DNA of 64,000 nt from Brytella acorum (lineage in GTDB: Bacteria > Pseudomonadota > Alphaproteobacteria > Acetobacterales > Acetobacteraceae), in the NCBI RefSeq assembly GCF_029309905.1, contig NZ_JARBJP010000002.1:612946-676945 (forward strand), written 5' to 3'. Below are positions 34,857-44,045 of this stretch, piece after piece (position 1 is the stretch's first letter; the number at the start of each line of letters is the position of its first letter). The notes beneath the pieces were generated by a model, which saw nothing but the letters and a program-made list of their open reading frames with translations, made no database searches and was not told the DNA's origin. The position numbers and the translations under genes are program-made.

Positions 34857-34888
34857 GCCGTCTGACTTTCCGGTCAGGCGGCTTTTTT
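34857..34888 (+). terminator. Strong intrinsic terminator after the cold-shock gene
   Basis: A 10-bp stem, GCCGTCTGAC (34857-34866) with GTCAGGCGGC (34873-34882), one G-T pair, 6-nt loop, followed by six T (34883-34888). It ends just before the stop of smpB on the other strand. Confidence 0.9.
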
Positions 34889-34891
34889 ATG

Positions 34892-35383
34892 TCAGTCGTA
34901 ACGGCCCTTGTTGCGAAGCAGACGGGCCTTATCCCGCTGCCAGTCACGATCGGCGATATGCTGGCGCTTGTCTTCTTTCTTACGTCCACGCCCCAGGCCC
35001 AGTGTGACTTTGGCGACGCCGCGCTCATTGAAGTGAACGTCCAGAGGCACGATGGACGCGCCATCCCGTGAAACCGCGTCCAGATAGTGCACAACCTGTT
35101 TTTTGTGCAGAAGCAATTTGCGGGGTGCTCGCGTATCGAATCGCGACAATACGCCGCCCTGATATTCGGGGATATAAGCGTTCAGAAGCCAGATTTCGCC
35201 GTCGCGTTCGACCGCATAGGCCTCAGTGATCGTGGCCCGGCCCAATCTCAGGCTTTTGACCTCAGGTCCCTTCAGAACGATCCCGGCTTCGGTCGTCTCC
35301 AGAATTTCGTAATTGAAGCGACCCTTACGATTTTGCGCGGCCAGACCGTGCGAAATCATGCTGCTTTTTTTCTTCTCTGCCAT
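34892..35383 (-). CDS. smpB: SsrA-binding protein SmpB
   Basis: 163 residues. The oligonucleotide-binding beta barrel is recognised by NRKGRFNYEILETTEAGIVL, GPEVKSLRLGRATITEAYA and the C-terminal LGLGRGRKKEDKRQHIADRDWQRDKARLLRNK tail that inserts into the ribosome. It brings tmRNA to stalled ribosomes. The start ATG 35383 is five bases after the dapA stop, and its GGA ribosome signal overlaps that stop, so expression is coupled to dapA. No tmRNA gene is visible next to it. Confidence 0.96.
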   Translation of the reverse strand: MAEKKKSSMISHGLAAQNRKGRFNYEILETTEAGIVLKGPEVKSLRLGRATITEAYAVERDGEIWLLNAYIPEYQGGVLSRFDTRAPRKLLLHKKQVVHYLDAVSRDGASIVPLDVHFNERGVAKVTLGLGRGRKKEDKRQHIADRDWQRDKARLLRNKGRYD

Positions 35384-35388
35384 TGGAA

Positions 35389-36282
35389 CTATCCGATGAT
35401 TCCCGCAAGGCGCAGGCCTTCATCAACCAGAGCACAGGCTCCCGCCGCAGGCTCCGTCATGGGCAGTCGAATGGCGGGTGAGCAGAGGCCCAGACGAGAA
35501 GCCGCGTATTTGACGGGGCCGGGATTGGTTTCACAGAACATGGCGTCATGAAGCGGCATGAGACGATCCTGAAGCGCCATGGCTTCCTGCACACGTCCTT
35601 CCTGCCAGGTCTTGTGCAACTCCGCGCAAAGAGCCGGTGCGACGTTTGAGGTCACGCTGATACAGCCATCTCCGCCCGCTGCGAGAAAAGAGACAATCGT
35701 TCCATCCTCGCCCGAGAGCTGGTTGAAAGGCTTCTGAACGAGGCGACGCACCTGCAAGGGACGTACGAGATTGGCGGTCGCATCCTTCACGCCCACGATG
35801 TTGGGATGCTGCGCGAGTCGCCCAATCGTCTCAGGCAGGACTTCAACCACCGTCCGGCCTGGCACGTTGTAGAGATAGAGCGGTAATTCGGTGGCATCGG
35901 CGACCGCCATGTAATGGCGATAAAGCCCCTCCTGCCCCGGTTTGTTATAGTACGGTGCCACGACCAGCAGCGCATCCACGCCCACGGACGCGGCATGGCG
36001 CGCCATCTCGATCGCTTCCTGAGTGCTGTTCGAACCGGCGCCGGCCATAACGCGCACGCGGCCCGCCGCCGTTTCCACCGCCTGCGCCACGATCTCGCCG
36101 TGCTCCTTGTGGCTCAGGGTCGGGCTTTCTCCGGTGGTACCGGCCGGGACGAGGCCCGAGACGCCGTTTTCGATCTGCCAGTCGATGAAGCGCCGGTACG
36201 CGGGGAAGTCGATCGCGCCGTCCGACTTCATCGGGGTGATCAGCGCGGTCAGAACGCCATGGAAAAAACCTGTATGTGTCAT
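35389..36282 (-). CDS. dapA: 4-hydroxy-tetrahydrodipicolinate synthase
   Basis: 297 residues from ATG 36282; a longer frame to 36321 lacks support. Class I aldolase fold: Lys166 in IVGVKDATAN forms the Schiff base with pyruvate, Tyr138 in LYLYNVPGRT and Thr49-Thr50 in PAGTTGESPTL complete the relay. It condenses pyruvate and aspartate semialdehyde in lysine and diaminopimelate synthesis. Gene order kdsB-pheA-dapA-smpB on the minus strand suggests one transcript, with an 81-bp gap after pheA that could hold a secondary promoter. Confidence 0.96.
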   Translation of the reverse strand: MTHTGFFHGVLTALITPMKSDGAIDFPAYRRFIDWQIENGVSGLVPAGTTGESPTLSHKEHGEIVAQAVETAAGRVRVMAGAGSNSTQEAIEMARHAASVGVDALLVVAPYYNKPGQEGLYRHYMAVADATELPLYLYNVPGRTVVEVLPETIGRLAQHPNIVGVKDATANLVRPLQVRRLVQKPFNQLSGEDGTIVSFLAAGGDGCISVTSNVAPALCAELHKTWQEGRVQEAMALQDRLMPLHDAMFCETNPGPVKYAASRLGLCSPAIRLPMTEPAAGACALVDEGLRLAGIIG

Positions 36283-36363
36283 TGTCTGTTCACTCTCGCC
36301 CAGGCGCATTTTCTGCCGCATCCCTCGCGCACCACGTCGGGCAGCGTCAAGTCGATCTCGGGC

Positions 36364-37203
36364 TCAGGAAGCGAAATGGCGCGCCCGACTGGTCGGATAG
36401 ACGCCCAGAATGGAAGAACTGTCACAGAATTGTGGCAATGCTGCGAGAGCCGCTCGCAGGGCCGCCTGCTCCGGGTGCCCTTCCACGTCGAGCAGAAACT
36501 GCGTTGCCGCGAAAGATCCGTCCAGCATGTAACTCTCCAGCCGCGTCATGTTGACGCCGTTTTCGGCAAATCCGCCCAACGCCCGATAAAGCGTTCCGGG
36601 CGCATTGCGAACGCGAAACAGCAGCGTGGTCATCACATGTGCGACTTCGGGCGACGGCCATCGGGACTCGCGGGACACGATATAGAAACGCGTCGTGTTA
36701 TGGGGCGCGTCCTCGACGTTCCGTCTCAGAATCTTAAGACCATTGAGTTCGGCGGCCAGTTCGGACGCGACCACCCCATCTTCACGGGAGGCCGTGCTTT
36801 TGAGGATTTCCGCCGCTCCCGCCGTGTCGAAGGCTGCCACCCCCGAGACCTGCAATTCGTCAATGAGCTTGCGGATCTGTCCCAGCGCGACCGGATGTGT
36901 ATGGATGCGCCGAATATCTTCGAGTTTCGCACCTGGAACGGCCATCAGGCAATGTTCGACCCGCTGGAACTGCTCCCCGACAATATGCAGCCCCGCCTCG
37001 GGCAAAAGGGAGTGAATATCAGGGACGCGGCCGGCCAGAGAATTCTCGCAGGCCAGCATGCCTTCATCCGCCCGGCCATCGTGTACCGCCTGTATGGCAT
37101 CCGCGAAAGTCGCGCAGGGCAGCGTGGTCCAACCCGGTCTGGCCGTGCGGCACGCCAGATCGGAATAAGCGCCCGGACGTCCCTGAAACGCGATTATGGG
37201 CAT
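36364..37203 (-). CDS. pheA: Prephenate dehydratase
   Basis: 279 residues, monofunctional type without chorismate mutase. The catalytic TRF motif is Thr171-Arg172-Phe173 in HNTTRFYIV, with the domain start MPIIAFQGRPGAYSD. A C-terminal ACT domain (about 187-270, with RVRNAPGTLYRALGGF) follows; the Phe-binding ESRP motif reads ESYM. It converts prephenate to phenylpyruvate for phenylalanine. The ATG at 37203 lies inside the end of kdsB, a ten-base overlap that indicates translational coupling. Confidence 0.95.
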   Translation of the reverse strand: MPIIAFQGRPGAYSDLACRTARPGWTTLPCATFADAIQAVHDGRADEGMLACENSLAGRVPDIHSLLPEAGLHIVGEQFQRVEHCLMAVPGAKLEDIRRIHTHPVALGQIRKLIDELQVSGVAAFDTAGAAEILKSTASREDGVVASELAAELNGLKILRRNVEDAPHNTTRFYIVSRESRWPSPEVAHVMTTLLFRVRNAPGTLYRALGGFAENGVNMTRLESYMLDGSFAATQFLLDVEGHPEQAALRAALAALPQFCDSSSILGVYPTSRARHFAS

Positions 37204-37949
37204 CGGACATTCCCTTCTCTCTGAGCAACGATGGCACGAACCCGTGCCAGATCATGGGGCGTATCGACGCCATGCGGAGCGGCTTCAATACGCGTGCAGC
37301 CGATCGTCAGGCCGAGATCGAGCGCCCGGAGCTGTTCAAGAGACTCACGGCGCTCAAGCGGACTCTGCGGCGCATTGACGAAGCGCGCGAGCGCCTGCCG
37401 CCGCCAAGCATAGACGCCGATATGATGCCATAGTGGCCCCTCACCCCACGGAAGGACGGCGCGTGAGAAGTACAAACTGCGTGCGACGTCCTGGTCCGGC
37501 ATGAAATCGCATGCGATCTTCACGACGGACGTTGCGTCCCGCTCCTGAGCGGAGGTCACCGGGGCCGCCAGCGTGCCGATATCGAATTGCGGATCTTCAA
37601 GGGGACGCAGCACGCGGCGCAGGTCGTCGGGAACAAACAAGGGCAGATCGCCCTGGAAATTCACGATCACGTCGTGTCGTCCGTCGGGATCCAGTTCATT
37701 GATCGCGGCGTGAACCCGATCGGAGCCGCTCGGCAGTTCAGGCGCCGTGAGGATGCAGGTGACCCCAAGAACCTTCACTGCTTCGACAATCTCCGCGTCG
37801 GGAGTCGCAACGGCGACGGGACCGATATTGGCTGCCAGAGCTCGCTCCACGACACGCAGGATCATCGGACGGCCACCGATCTCCGCCAGCGGTTTTCCGG
37901 GCAGTCGTGTCGAGGCCATGCGTGAAGGAATGATGACGATAGGCTTCAT
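37194..37949 (-). CDS. kdsB: 3-deoxy-manno-octulosonate cytidylyltransferase
   Basis: 251 residues. The nucleotide-binding start IIPSRMASTRLPGKPLAEIG is the KdsB signature, followed by ATPDAEI and NFQGDLPLF near the metal site and EQLRALDLG toward the C-terminus. It activates Kdo as CMP-Kdo for lipopolysaccharide core synthesis. It is first in the kdsB-pheA-dapA-smpB run and divergent from the hisN-like gene. Confidence 0.96.
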   Translation of the reverse strand: MKPIVIIPSRMASTRLPGKPLAEIGGRPMILRVVERALAANIGPVAVATPDAEIVEAVKVLGVTCILTAPELPSGSDRVHAAINELDPDGRHDVIVNFQGDLPLFVPDDLRRVLRPLEDPQFDIGTLAAPVTSAQERDATSVVKIACDFMPDQDVARSLYFSRAVLPWGEGPLWHHIGVYAWRRQALARFVNAPQSPLERRESLEQLRALDLGLTIGCTRIEAAPHGVDTPHDLARVRAIVAQREGNVRCP

Positions 37950-38057
37950 GGAAGGGGCAGCTCAGCGGTAATCAGGGGCAAAATCAGGACTTACGCACGA
38001 AATATACGACGTCAGGCCGGAACAGATGCCGCACCACTGACAGGGCGTCAATCGAGC

Positions 38058-38077
38058 CATTGCCACGCAAAGCAATG
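38058..38077. repeat. Small inverted repeat before the hisN-like gene
   Basis: CATTGC (38058-38063) and GCAATG (38072-38077) around eight bases, about 32 bases before the gene start. Possibly an operator; otherwise chance. Confidence 0.25.
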
Positions 38078-38108
38078 AACGACAGTGTTGGTGCCGTTTT
38101 CGACTGCA

Positions 38109-38927
38109 ATGAGTGACGTCATGACCAATATCGTCTCACCAGCGTTCGTGGAAACCGCGAGGCTCTGCGCCGACGCGGCAGCCAGTCGGGTCGTGAGGCA
38201 TTTCCGCATCGGCCTCGCCAGCGACGCCAAGGCCGATGACAGTCCGGTGACGGCGGCCGACCGGGAAGCGGAACAGGCCATGCGCGCGGTCATTGCCAGC
38301 AGACATCCCGATCATGCCATTCTGGGAGAGGAATTCGGAGGCGCACACGCCAGCGGGCCCTGGTGCTGGGTCATCGATCCGATAGACGGGACTCGCGCCT
38401 TCATTACGGGCCGACCCAGCTTCACGACGCTCGTTGCTCTTTTTCACAACGACGTGCCGGTGCTCGGGGTGGTCGATCAACCCGTCACCGGCGAACGCTG
38501 GGTCGGGGTGACCGGCCATAAGACCCTCTTCGAGTCACGCTCCCTGCCCGGTACGATCGGCACCCGACGCTGCGTGGCGCTGGCCGCGGCCGAGTTGTCC
38601 TGCACGTCCCCCGATATTTTCGTGCCGCCGTTCGGGGAGAAATTTAACATGTTGCGTGGTCTGGTCCGACGGACGAGCTGGGGCGGTGACGCTTATGCCT
38701 ATGGACTGCTTGCCCTGGGTCAGATCGACATCGTCGCGGAATGCACGATGAAACCATGGGACTGGGGCGCGCTCGTCCCCGTCGTTCAGGGCGCGGGAGG
38801 GCGGGTGACGGACTGGTCCGGCGGCGCTCTCACGCTTGAAAGCGCCGGGGATGTTCTCGCCTGTGGAGATGCCGTTCTGCACGCGGCTGTGGTTCGGGAG
38901 CTTTCCCACGCTCCCTCATTCCGCTAG
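38109..38927 (+). CDS. hisN: Inositol-monophosphatase-family histidinol-phosphatase
   Basis: About 272 residues from ATG 38109; a GTG at 38085 and an ATG at 38121 are alternatives. The metal and phosphate motifs are GEEFGG, WVIDPIDGTRAFITG and the C-terminal WDWGALVPVVQGAGGRVTDWSG. Within this superfamily the TRAFITGRPSF wording matches the histidinol-phosphatase HisN group, and no other histidinol-phosphatase is seen in the window. It would dephosphorylate L-histidinol phosphate, away from the main his operon at 59.6 kb. General inositol-phosphatase activity cannot be excluded. Confidence 0.85.
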   Translation: MSDVMTNIVSPAFVETARLCADAAASRVVRHFRIGLASDAKADDSPVTAADREAEQAMRAVIASRHPDHAILGEEFGGAHASGPWCWVIDPIDGTRAFITGRPSFTTLVALFHNDVPVLGVVDQPVTGERWVGVTGHKTLFESRSLPGTIGTRRCVALAAAELSCTSPDIFVPPFGEKFNMLRGLVRRTSWGGDAYAYGLLALGQIDIVAECTMKPWDWGALVPVVQGAGGRVTDWSGGALTLESAGDVLACGDAVLHAAVVRELSHAPSFR

Positions 38928-38966
38928 TCAGACTACCTCCTTTTGAACAGTCCCGGAGCCCGACCG

Positions 38967-40220
38967 ATGGATGCGACGTTCTCTCTGCCCAAGGACAAGA
39001 TCAAGATCCTGCTTCTGGAGGGTATCCACGAGAGCGCGGTCGCCCATTTCAACGCCCAGGGCTATAATCAGGTAACGCGTCTCAAGACCGCTCTTGAGGG
39101 CGACGCCCTTGTGCAGGCGTTGAGCGGGGTTCACATGGTGGGCATCCGCTCGCGCACGCAGTTGACGGCTCCCATCATCGAAAGCGCGGATCGGCTGATG
39201 GCCGTGGGGTGCTTCTGCATTGGCACCAACCAAGTCGATCTCGCGGCGGCGCGGATGGCCGGCATTCCGGTATTCAATGCGCCGTTCAGCAACACGCGCT
39301 CTGTCGCGGAACTGGTGATCGGCGAGATCATCATGCTGATGCGCCGTATTCCGAGCCGTTCGGAAGCCTGCCATCAGGGTGGTTGGGACAAATCGGCGAC
39401 CAATGCCTGGGAGGTGCGCGGCAAAACTCTTGGGATCGTCGGCTATGGCTCCATCGGTTCCCAGCTTTCGGTGCTTGCCGAAGCCATGGGCATGACGGTG
39501 CTGTACTACGACACGCAGGACAAGCTGCCTCATGGCAACGCCCGGCCGGTCGGAAGCCTCCATGAGCTTCTCGGGCAATCCGATGTCGTGAGTCTGCACG
39601 TCCCCCAGACGGAACAGACCCGCAACCTGATGGGCGAAGCCGAAATCCGCGCCATGAAACCAAATTCCATTCTGCTGAACAACGCGCGCGGCACCGTGGT
39701 GGATCTGGCCGAATTGGCCGCCGCCCTCAGGGATGGTCACCTCATGGGTGCGGGAATCGACGTGTTTCCTGTCGAACCCAAAAACAATGACGACCGCTTC
39801 GTCAGCCCGCTGCAAGGCATACCGAACGTGTTGCTGACACCGCATATCGGCGGTTCCACCATGGAAGCGCAGGAGCGCATCGGTGTCGAGGTCGCCCGTA
39901 AACTGGTCGAATATTCAGACGTGGGTTCGACATTCGGTGCCGTAAATTTTCCTCCTGTTCAGCTCCCCGAGCGCCCCAACGGCACGCGCTTCATGCATGT
40001 GCACGAGAACCGACCGGGCATCATGCGGCAGATCAATGAGGTTTTCTCACGCGAAGGCTGCAATATTGTCGCCCAGTTTCTCCAGACGGATGGCGAAGTC
40101 GGATACGTCGTTGTCGAGACGGACGCCAACCCGGATGCCGCGCAGGACCACCGTTTGCTTGAGGCGCTCAGAACGCTGGACGGCACATTGCGTGCCAGAT
40201 TGCTTTATCAGCGCGGTTAA
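38967..40220 (+). CDS. serA: D-3-phosphoglycerate dehydrogenase
   Basis: 417 residues from ATG 38967 (GGAG nine bases upstream; a TTG eight codons earlier is unlikely). It has the split substrate domain, the NAD-binding GKTLGIVGYGSIGSQLS, the catalytic Arg region NNARGTVVDL, and His in LTPHIGGSTMEAQ. A C-terminal ACT domain (MHVHENRPGIMRQINEVF) allows serine feedback. This is the short E. coli-like form. It starts the phosphorylated serine pathway. It follows the hisN-like gene by 39 bp. Confidence 0.95.
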   Translation: MDATFSLPKDKIKILLLEGIHESAVAHFNAQGYNQVTRLKTALEGDALVQALSGVHMVGIRSRTQLTAPIIESADRLMAVGCFCIGTNQVDLAAARMAGIPVFNAPFSNTRSVAELVIGEIIMLMRRIPSRSEACHQGGWDKSATNAWEVRGKTLGIVGYGSIGSQLSVLAEAMGMTVLYYDTQDKLPHGNARPVGSLHELLGQSDVVSLHVPQTEQTRNLMGEAEIRAMKPNSILLNNARGTVVDLAELAAALRDGHLMGAGIDVFPVEPKNNDDRFVSPLQGIPNVLLTPHIGGSTMEAQERIGVEVARKLVEYSDVGSTFGAVNFPPVQLPERPNGTRFMHVHENRPGIMRQINEVFSREGCNIVAQFLQTDGEVGYVVVETDANPDAAQDHRLLEALRTLDGTLRARLLYQRG

Positions 40221-40237
40221 TGGTCTTCAGTTAACCG
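40214..40237. repeat. Inverted repeat across the serA stop
   Basis: CGGTTAA (40214-40220, containing the serA TAA) and TTAACCG (40231-40237) around ten bases. It could be a weak terminator for serA or an operator for the next gene. No T-run follows. Confidence 0.35.
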
Positions 40238-40269
40238 ATTATAAAGGATGATTGCGGCAATTTCGACGT

Positions 40270-41778
40270 ATGTCGCATCCATCCACCTTCAGCCCAGGCC
40301 CTGCCGTCGCTCGCATACGCAGTTTCGCGTTCATCGGGATTGACGCCATTCCCGTCACCGTCGAAGTCCAGATCACGAGCGGACTTCCGGCCTTCCTGAT
40401 CGTGGGGCTGGCTGACAAGGCCGTGGGCGAGTCCCGCGAACGCGTACGCGCCGCCCTGGCGGCCATAGGCCTCGCGCTTCCGCCGAAGCGCATTCTGGTC
40501 AATCTCACGCCAGCCGACCTGCCGAAGGAAGGCGCTCATCTCGACCTTCCCATCGCCATCGCGCTTCTCGTCGCGATGGGTGTCATTCCTCATGAAACGG
40601 CCTATGCCTACGCGGCGCTCGGCGAGTTGTCCCTGGACGGTCAGGTCAACAGGGTCACGGGCGTTCTGGCCGCCGCACTCGGCGCGGTCGAAAGCGAACT
40701 GGGCCTGATCTGTCCTGCCAGCCAGTCGCGTGAAGCACGATGGGCGAATACCAGCCTCGATATTCTTGCGCCGCAGGACCTGATGGCGCTCATCAGTCAT
40801 TTCCGCGGTGAACAGATACTCTGTGCGGTCCCCGACAATGCGCCGCCAGACAGGCCGCAACTGCCGGACATGGCCGATATCCGCGGCATGATACGCGGGC
40901 GGCGCGCCCTCGAGATCGCCGCGGCGGGGGCTCATTCGCTTCTGCTATGCGGCGCGCCAGGGGCGGGAAAATCAATGCTCGCGTCGCGCCTGCCCTCCAT
41001 ATTGCCGGATCTGACTTCTGCCCAGGTGCTTGAGACGACCCGTATCCACAGCGTCAGCGGGCATCTGGAAACGACAGGACTTGTGATCCGGCCTCCGTTT
41101 CGCGAACCACATCATTCCGCGAGCCTGCCCGCTCTCGTCGGTGGAGGAAGCCAGGCGCGACCCGGAGAAGTGAGTCTGGCGCATAATGGCGTTCTGTTTC
41201 TCGACGAACTGCCGGAATTTTCTCGCCAGTGCATCGAATCCCTGCGTCAGCCCATCGAAACGGGGAGCATCACGATCGCCCGCGCCACACGGCATATCAC
41301 CTATCCGGCCCGCTTCCAGCTTGTCGCGGCGATGAACCCATGCCGGTGCGGCTATCTCGGCGACGCCGAGCGGAGTTGCCGGAAAGCACCGCGATGCGGA
41401 GAGGATTACACCGCAAAGATTTCGGGACCGATGCTGGATCGCATCGATATCCGGCTCGATGTCCAGCCGGTCTCGCCGATCGACATCAGCCGCGGACCTG
41501 CGGGGGAACCGAGCGACGTCATTCGTGCGCGCGTTACTGCAGCGCGAGACCGCCAGATCAGGAGGCAGAACAGCCCGAACGCCCAGGCGGACACGAGGCA
41601 GTTCGCTCTGTCCCAAGGGGCGCGGGATCTTGCCGAACAGGCCAGTGAGCGCCTGAAGCTTTCAGGGCGCGGCATGACGAGACTGATGCGCGTCGCCATG
41701 ACGATCGCGGACCTCGAAGGCGTCGATGAGATCGCGCGCCCGCACATGGCCGAAGCCCTGGGTTTACGGCAAAAATAA
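40270..41778 (+). CDS. comM: YifB/ComM family Mg-chelatase-like AAA+ ATPase
   Basis: About 502 residues from ATG 40270; a TTG at 40252 is possible. An N-terminal Lon-like (ChlI) domain (FAFIGIDAIPVTVEVQITSG, PADLPKEGAHLDLPIA) precedes the Mg-chelatase-like AAA+ module with Walker A CGAPGAGKSMLASRLPS and Walker B LFLDELPEFSRQ, and AMNPCRCGYLGD, a cysteine-bearing motif of the family. ComM promotes branch migration in natural transformation in other bacteria; here the role is inferred from family. It is followed by a convergent metC with only twelve bases between. Confidence 0.93.
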   Translation: MSHPSTFSPGPAVARIRSFAFIGIDAIPVTVEVQITSGLPAFLIVGLADKAVGESRERVRAALAAIGLALPPKRILVNLTPADLPKEGAHLDLPIAIALLVAMGVIPHETAYAYAALGELSLDGQVNRVTGVLAAALGAVESELGLICPASQSREARWANTSLDILAPQDLMALISHFRGEQILCAVPDNAPPDRPQLPDMADIRGMIRGRRALEIAAAGAHSLLLCGAPGAGKSMLASRLPSILPDLTSAQVLETTRIHSVSGHLETTGLVIRPPFREPHHSASLPALVGGGSQARPGEVSLAHNGVLFLDELPEFSRQCIESLRQPIETGSITIARATRHITYPARFQLVAAMNPCRCGYLGDAERSCRKAPRCGEDYTAKISGPMLDRIDIRLDVQPVSPIDISRGPAGEPSDVIRARVTAARDRQIRRQNSPNAQADTRQFALSQGARDLAEQASERLKLSGRGMTRLMRVAMTIADLEGVDEIARPHMAEALGLRQK

Positions 41779-41790
41779 GTCCGATAACGT

Positions 41791-43029
41791 TCAGCCCGCC
41801 GACGACGCACGCAGAACTTCGAAGCCGCCTTCGAGATCAGCGATCAGATCATCCACATTTTCCAGTCCGATATGTATCCGGAACGTGGCCCCTTTGGGAA
41901 TTCCGCCGGGAATGTTTCTCCGGATTCCGCCAGTGGTGGGCAGCACGAGACTTTCATAGCCACCCCACGAAGCGCCGAGACCGAACAGGCCGAGCGCATC
42001 GATCATGTCCTCCATCGCCGAGACCGGAAAATCCTCGCGCAGTTCGACACCGAACAAGCCGCAGGCGCCGGTGAAATCCCGCAGCCAGAACGGATGGCCG
42101 GGGCATTCCTCGAAGGCGGGATGAAGGACCCGCGCGACTTCCGGGCGTCCCCGCAGCCATTCCGCGACGCGCAGGGCGGAGAGCGACTGGCGCTCAAGTC
42201 TCACGGCCATGGTACGCAGACCACGCAATGTCAGCCAGCAATCGTCGGGTCCGGCCACCTGTCCGAGCTGGATGGCCGCATCGCGGAGAATGCGCCAGTC
42301 CTCGTTTTCGGCAACGGTCACAGCGCCGATGATCACATCGGAGTGGCCGCCCGGATATTTGGTCAAAGCCTGGATCGAAATATCCACGCCATGCTCGAAC
42401 GGCTGGAAAACACCGATGCCCCAGGTATTGTCGAGCATCAGGCGCGCCCCATGCGCATGGGCGACGCGCGCCAGCATCGGGATATCCTGCACTTCGAACG
42501 TATGGCTTCCGGGACTCTCGGCAAATACCACGCGCGTCGTATCGCGCACCAGGGCGCGTAGCCCGGCTTCATCGATCGTCGGGGCATAATAGGTCGTCTC
42601 GACGCCCATCCGCGCCAGCATGGTGCTGGCGAAACGTCGGGTGGGCGAATACACGGAGTCCGGAAGAAGGAGATGATCGCCAGCACTCAGGAATGCGAGC
42701 AGCGGCATCGTGCAGGCCGCGAGACCCGAAGAGACGACCTGACAATGCACGCCTCCCTCGATGGCGGCCACGAGCTGCTCCAGATCATGCTGGATCGGGG
42801 TGCCCATCGCGCCATATACCAGTTCATGGTCATGGCTGCGGGTTCCGGTTTCACGCATGGCCGCCAGATCAGGAAACAGAACGGTTGAGCCTCGCGTCAC
42901 CGGCGGATTTACGAAGGCTCCCCGCCGAGGCACGTCTTCCGCTCTCCCTCCCTGCACGAGAAGCGAAGCCAGACGCCGCCACCCCTGCGACACTCTGTAG
43001 GCGGAAGAGTTCGGGTCCGGTTGTTCCAT
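41791..43029 (-). CDS. metC: Cystathionine beta-lyase (Cys/Met metabolism PLP enzyme)
   Basis: 412 residues from ATG 43029, with AAGGA seven bases upstream. Lys224 in ISIQALTKYPGGHSD binds PLP; VYGAMGTPIQHDLEQ and DNTWGIGVFQPFEHG are family blocks that favour cystathionine beta-lyase over gamma-synthase. It converts cystathionine to homocysteine, pyruvate and ammonia. It lies 28 bp downstream of the sulfurtransferase sseA on the same strand, forming a small sulfur-amino-acid unit. A longer frame (to 43092) would overlap sseA. Confidence 0.92.
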   Translation of the reverse strand: MEQPDPNSSAYRVSQGWRRLASLLVQGGRAEDVPRRGAFVNPPVTRGSTVLFPDLAAMRETGTRSHDHELVYGAMGTPIQHDLEQLVAAIEGGVHCQVVSSGLAACTMPLLAFLSAGDHLLLPDSVYSPTRRFASTMLARMGVETTYYAPTIDEAGLRALVRDTTRVVFAESPGSHTFEVQDIPMLARVAHAHGARLMLDNTWGIGVFQPFEHGVDISIQALTKYPGGHSDVIIGAVTVAENEDWRILRDAAIQLGQVAGPDDCWLTLRGLRTMAVRLERQSLSALRVAEWLRGRPEVARVLHPAFEECPGHPFWLRDFTGACGLFGVELREDFPVSAMEDMIDALGLFGLGASWGGYESLVLPTTGGIRRNIPGGIPKGATFRIHIGLENVDDLIADLEGGFEVLRASSAG

Positions 43030-43057
43030 TGGCATGTCCTTCACTTTTCCATCCACC

Positions 43058-43912
43058 TCAGGCTTCATGTGTCGCGATGGGAAGAGAGTCATCCCGTCCC
43101 CACTCAGCCCAGGATCCGTCGTAAAGACGCCCCATCGGCAGTCCGGCCACCGCCAGCGCGACCGTCAACGTCGCCGCGGTCATACCGGAGCCGCAGGTCG
43201 TGATCACGTCCCTTCCCGCGATCCCGAGCGTTTCAAATGCTGTCCGCAGCGTTTCGGGAGCAAGAAATGAGCCGGTTTCATCGAGTACCCGCGCATAGGG
43301 CAGACTGATCGAGCCCGGGATATGACCGCCTCGAACGCCGGGACGCGGTTCAGCGAGCGTCGCATGGAACCGGCCGCTGGACCGGGCGTCCAGAATGGCC
43401 GAATTTTTCGTTCCCAGGGACGCCAGAACATCCCCCGAACCTGCCACGCGATCATAACGTGGATAGGGACGATAAGAGGCCTGTGCCCCTGGATGCGACA
43501 CCCGAAGCGGCCCCTCTTCCAGCACACATCCGCGCGCCGTCCATGCTCTAAGACCCCCATCCAGGATCGCGGCGTGCTCATGACCGAAAGTTTTCGCCAT
43601 CCACCACGCGCGACAGGCTCCGACGCTTCCCTTTTGATCGTAGAAGACGATCCTGTCATGGGTGCCTATGCCCAGCGTTTCCATGCCGCGCGCGAATGAA
43701 GCGGATGTTGGCAACATATGTGGAAGGTCCGCCTGGGGATCGGAAAACCGTTCGACGTCGAACCGCCGCGCGGCGGGTATGCGACGTTGGGAAAAATCCG
43801 CTGCCGGATCGCCTTTCTGCCCGGGCAGAACGACGCTGGCATCGAGAAAAATAACACCGTCCCTCTCGATTTTCGCGAATTCGTCGGCCCTGAACAATGA
43901 CATAATCGGCAT
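43058..43912 (-). CDS. sseA: Sulfurtransferase with two rhodanese domains (3-mercaptopyruvate type)
   Basis: 284 residues. Two rhodanese modules are visible: the first ends around GGLRAWTARG, the second carries the active-site loop TTCGSGMTAA with Cys240. The CGSGxTA loop is typical of 3-mercaptopyruvate sulfurtransferases rather than thiosulfate rhodaneses. Conserved HIPGSISLPYARV and YDGSWAEWG segments agree. It would transfer sulfur from mercaptopyruvate to thiols or cyanide. It leads into metC. Divergent from the AI-2E transporter gene. Confidence 0.92.
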   Translation of the reverse strand: MPIMSLFRADEFAKIERDGVIFLDASVVLPGQKGDPAADFSQRRIPAARRFDVERFSDPQADLPHMLPTSASFARGMETLGIGTHDRIVFYDQKGSVGACRAWWMAKTFGHEHAAILDGGLRAWTARGCVLEEGPLRVSHPGAQASYRPYPRYDRVAGSGDVLASLGTKNSAILDARSSGRFHATLAEPRPGVRGGHIPGSISLPYARVLDETGSFLAPETLRTAFETLGIAGRDVITTCGSGMTAATLTVALAVAGLPMGRLYDGSWAEWGRDDSLPIATHEA

Positions 43913-44045
43913 CCGGTTGGCCCTTGCGTGAACGAAAACGTGGACGCACGATAGCAGTCTCTTTGCACGTTCCGGTCAATCCCGAACGGAGCGCCAGAGG
44001 AACATACGGTCCACATGTGACGGACATTGCGGAAGACAGAGGCGG

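Noticed and set aside
34829..35400. A tmRNA gene next to smpB
   Set aside because: No tmRNA tRNA-like ends or tag sequence seen; the only structure is the cold-shock gene terminator.
43913..44045. SAM riboswitch before the sseA-metC unit
   Set aside because: No SAM-II-like conserved elements were recognisable in the leader.
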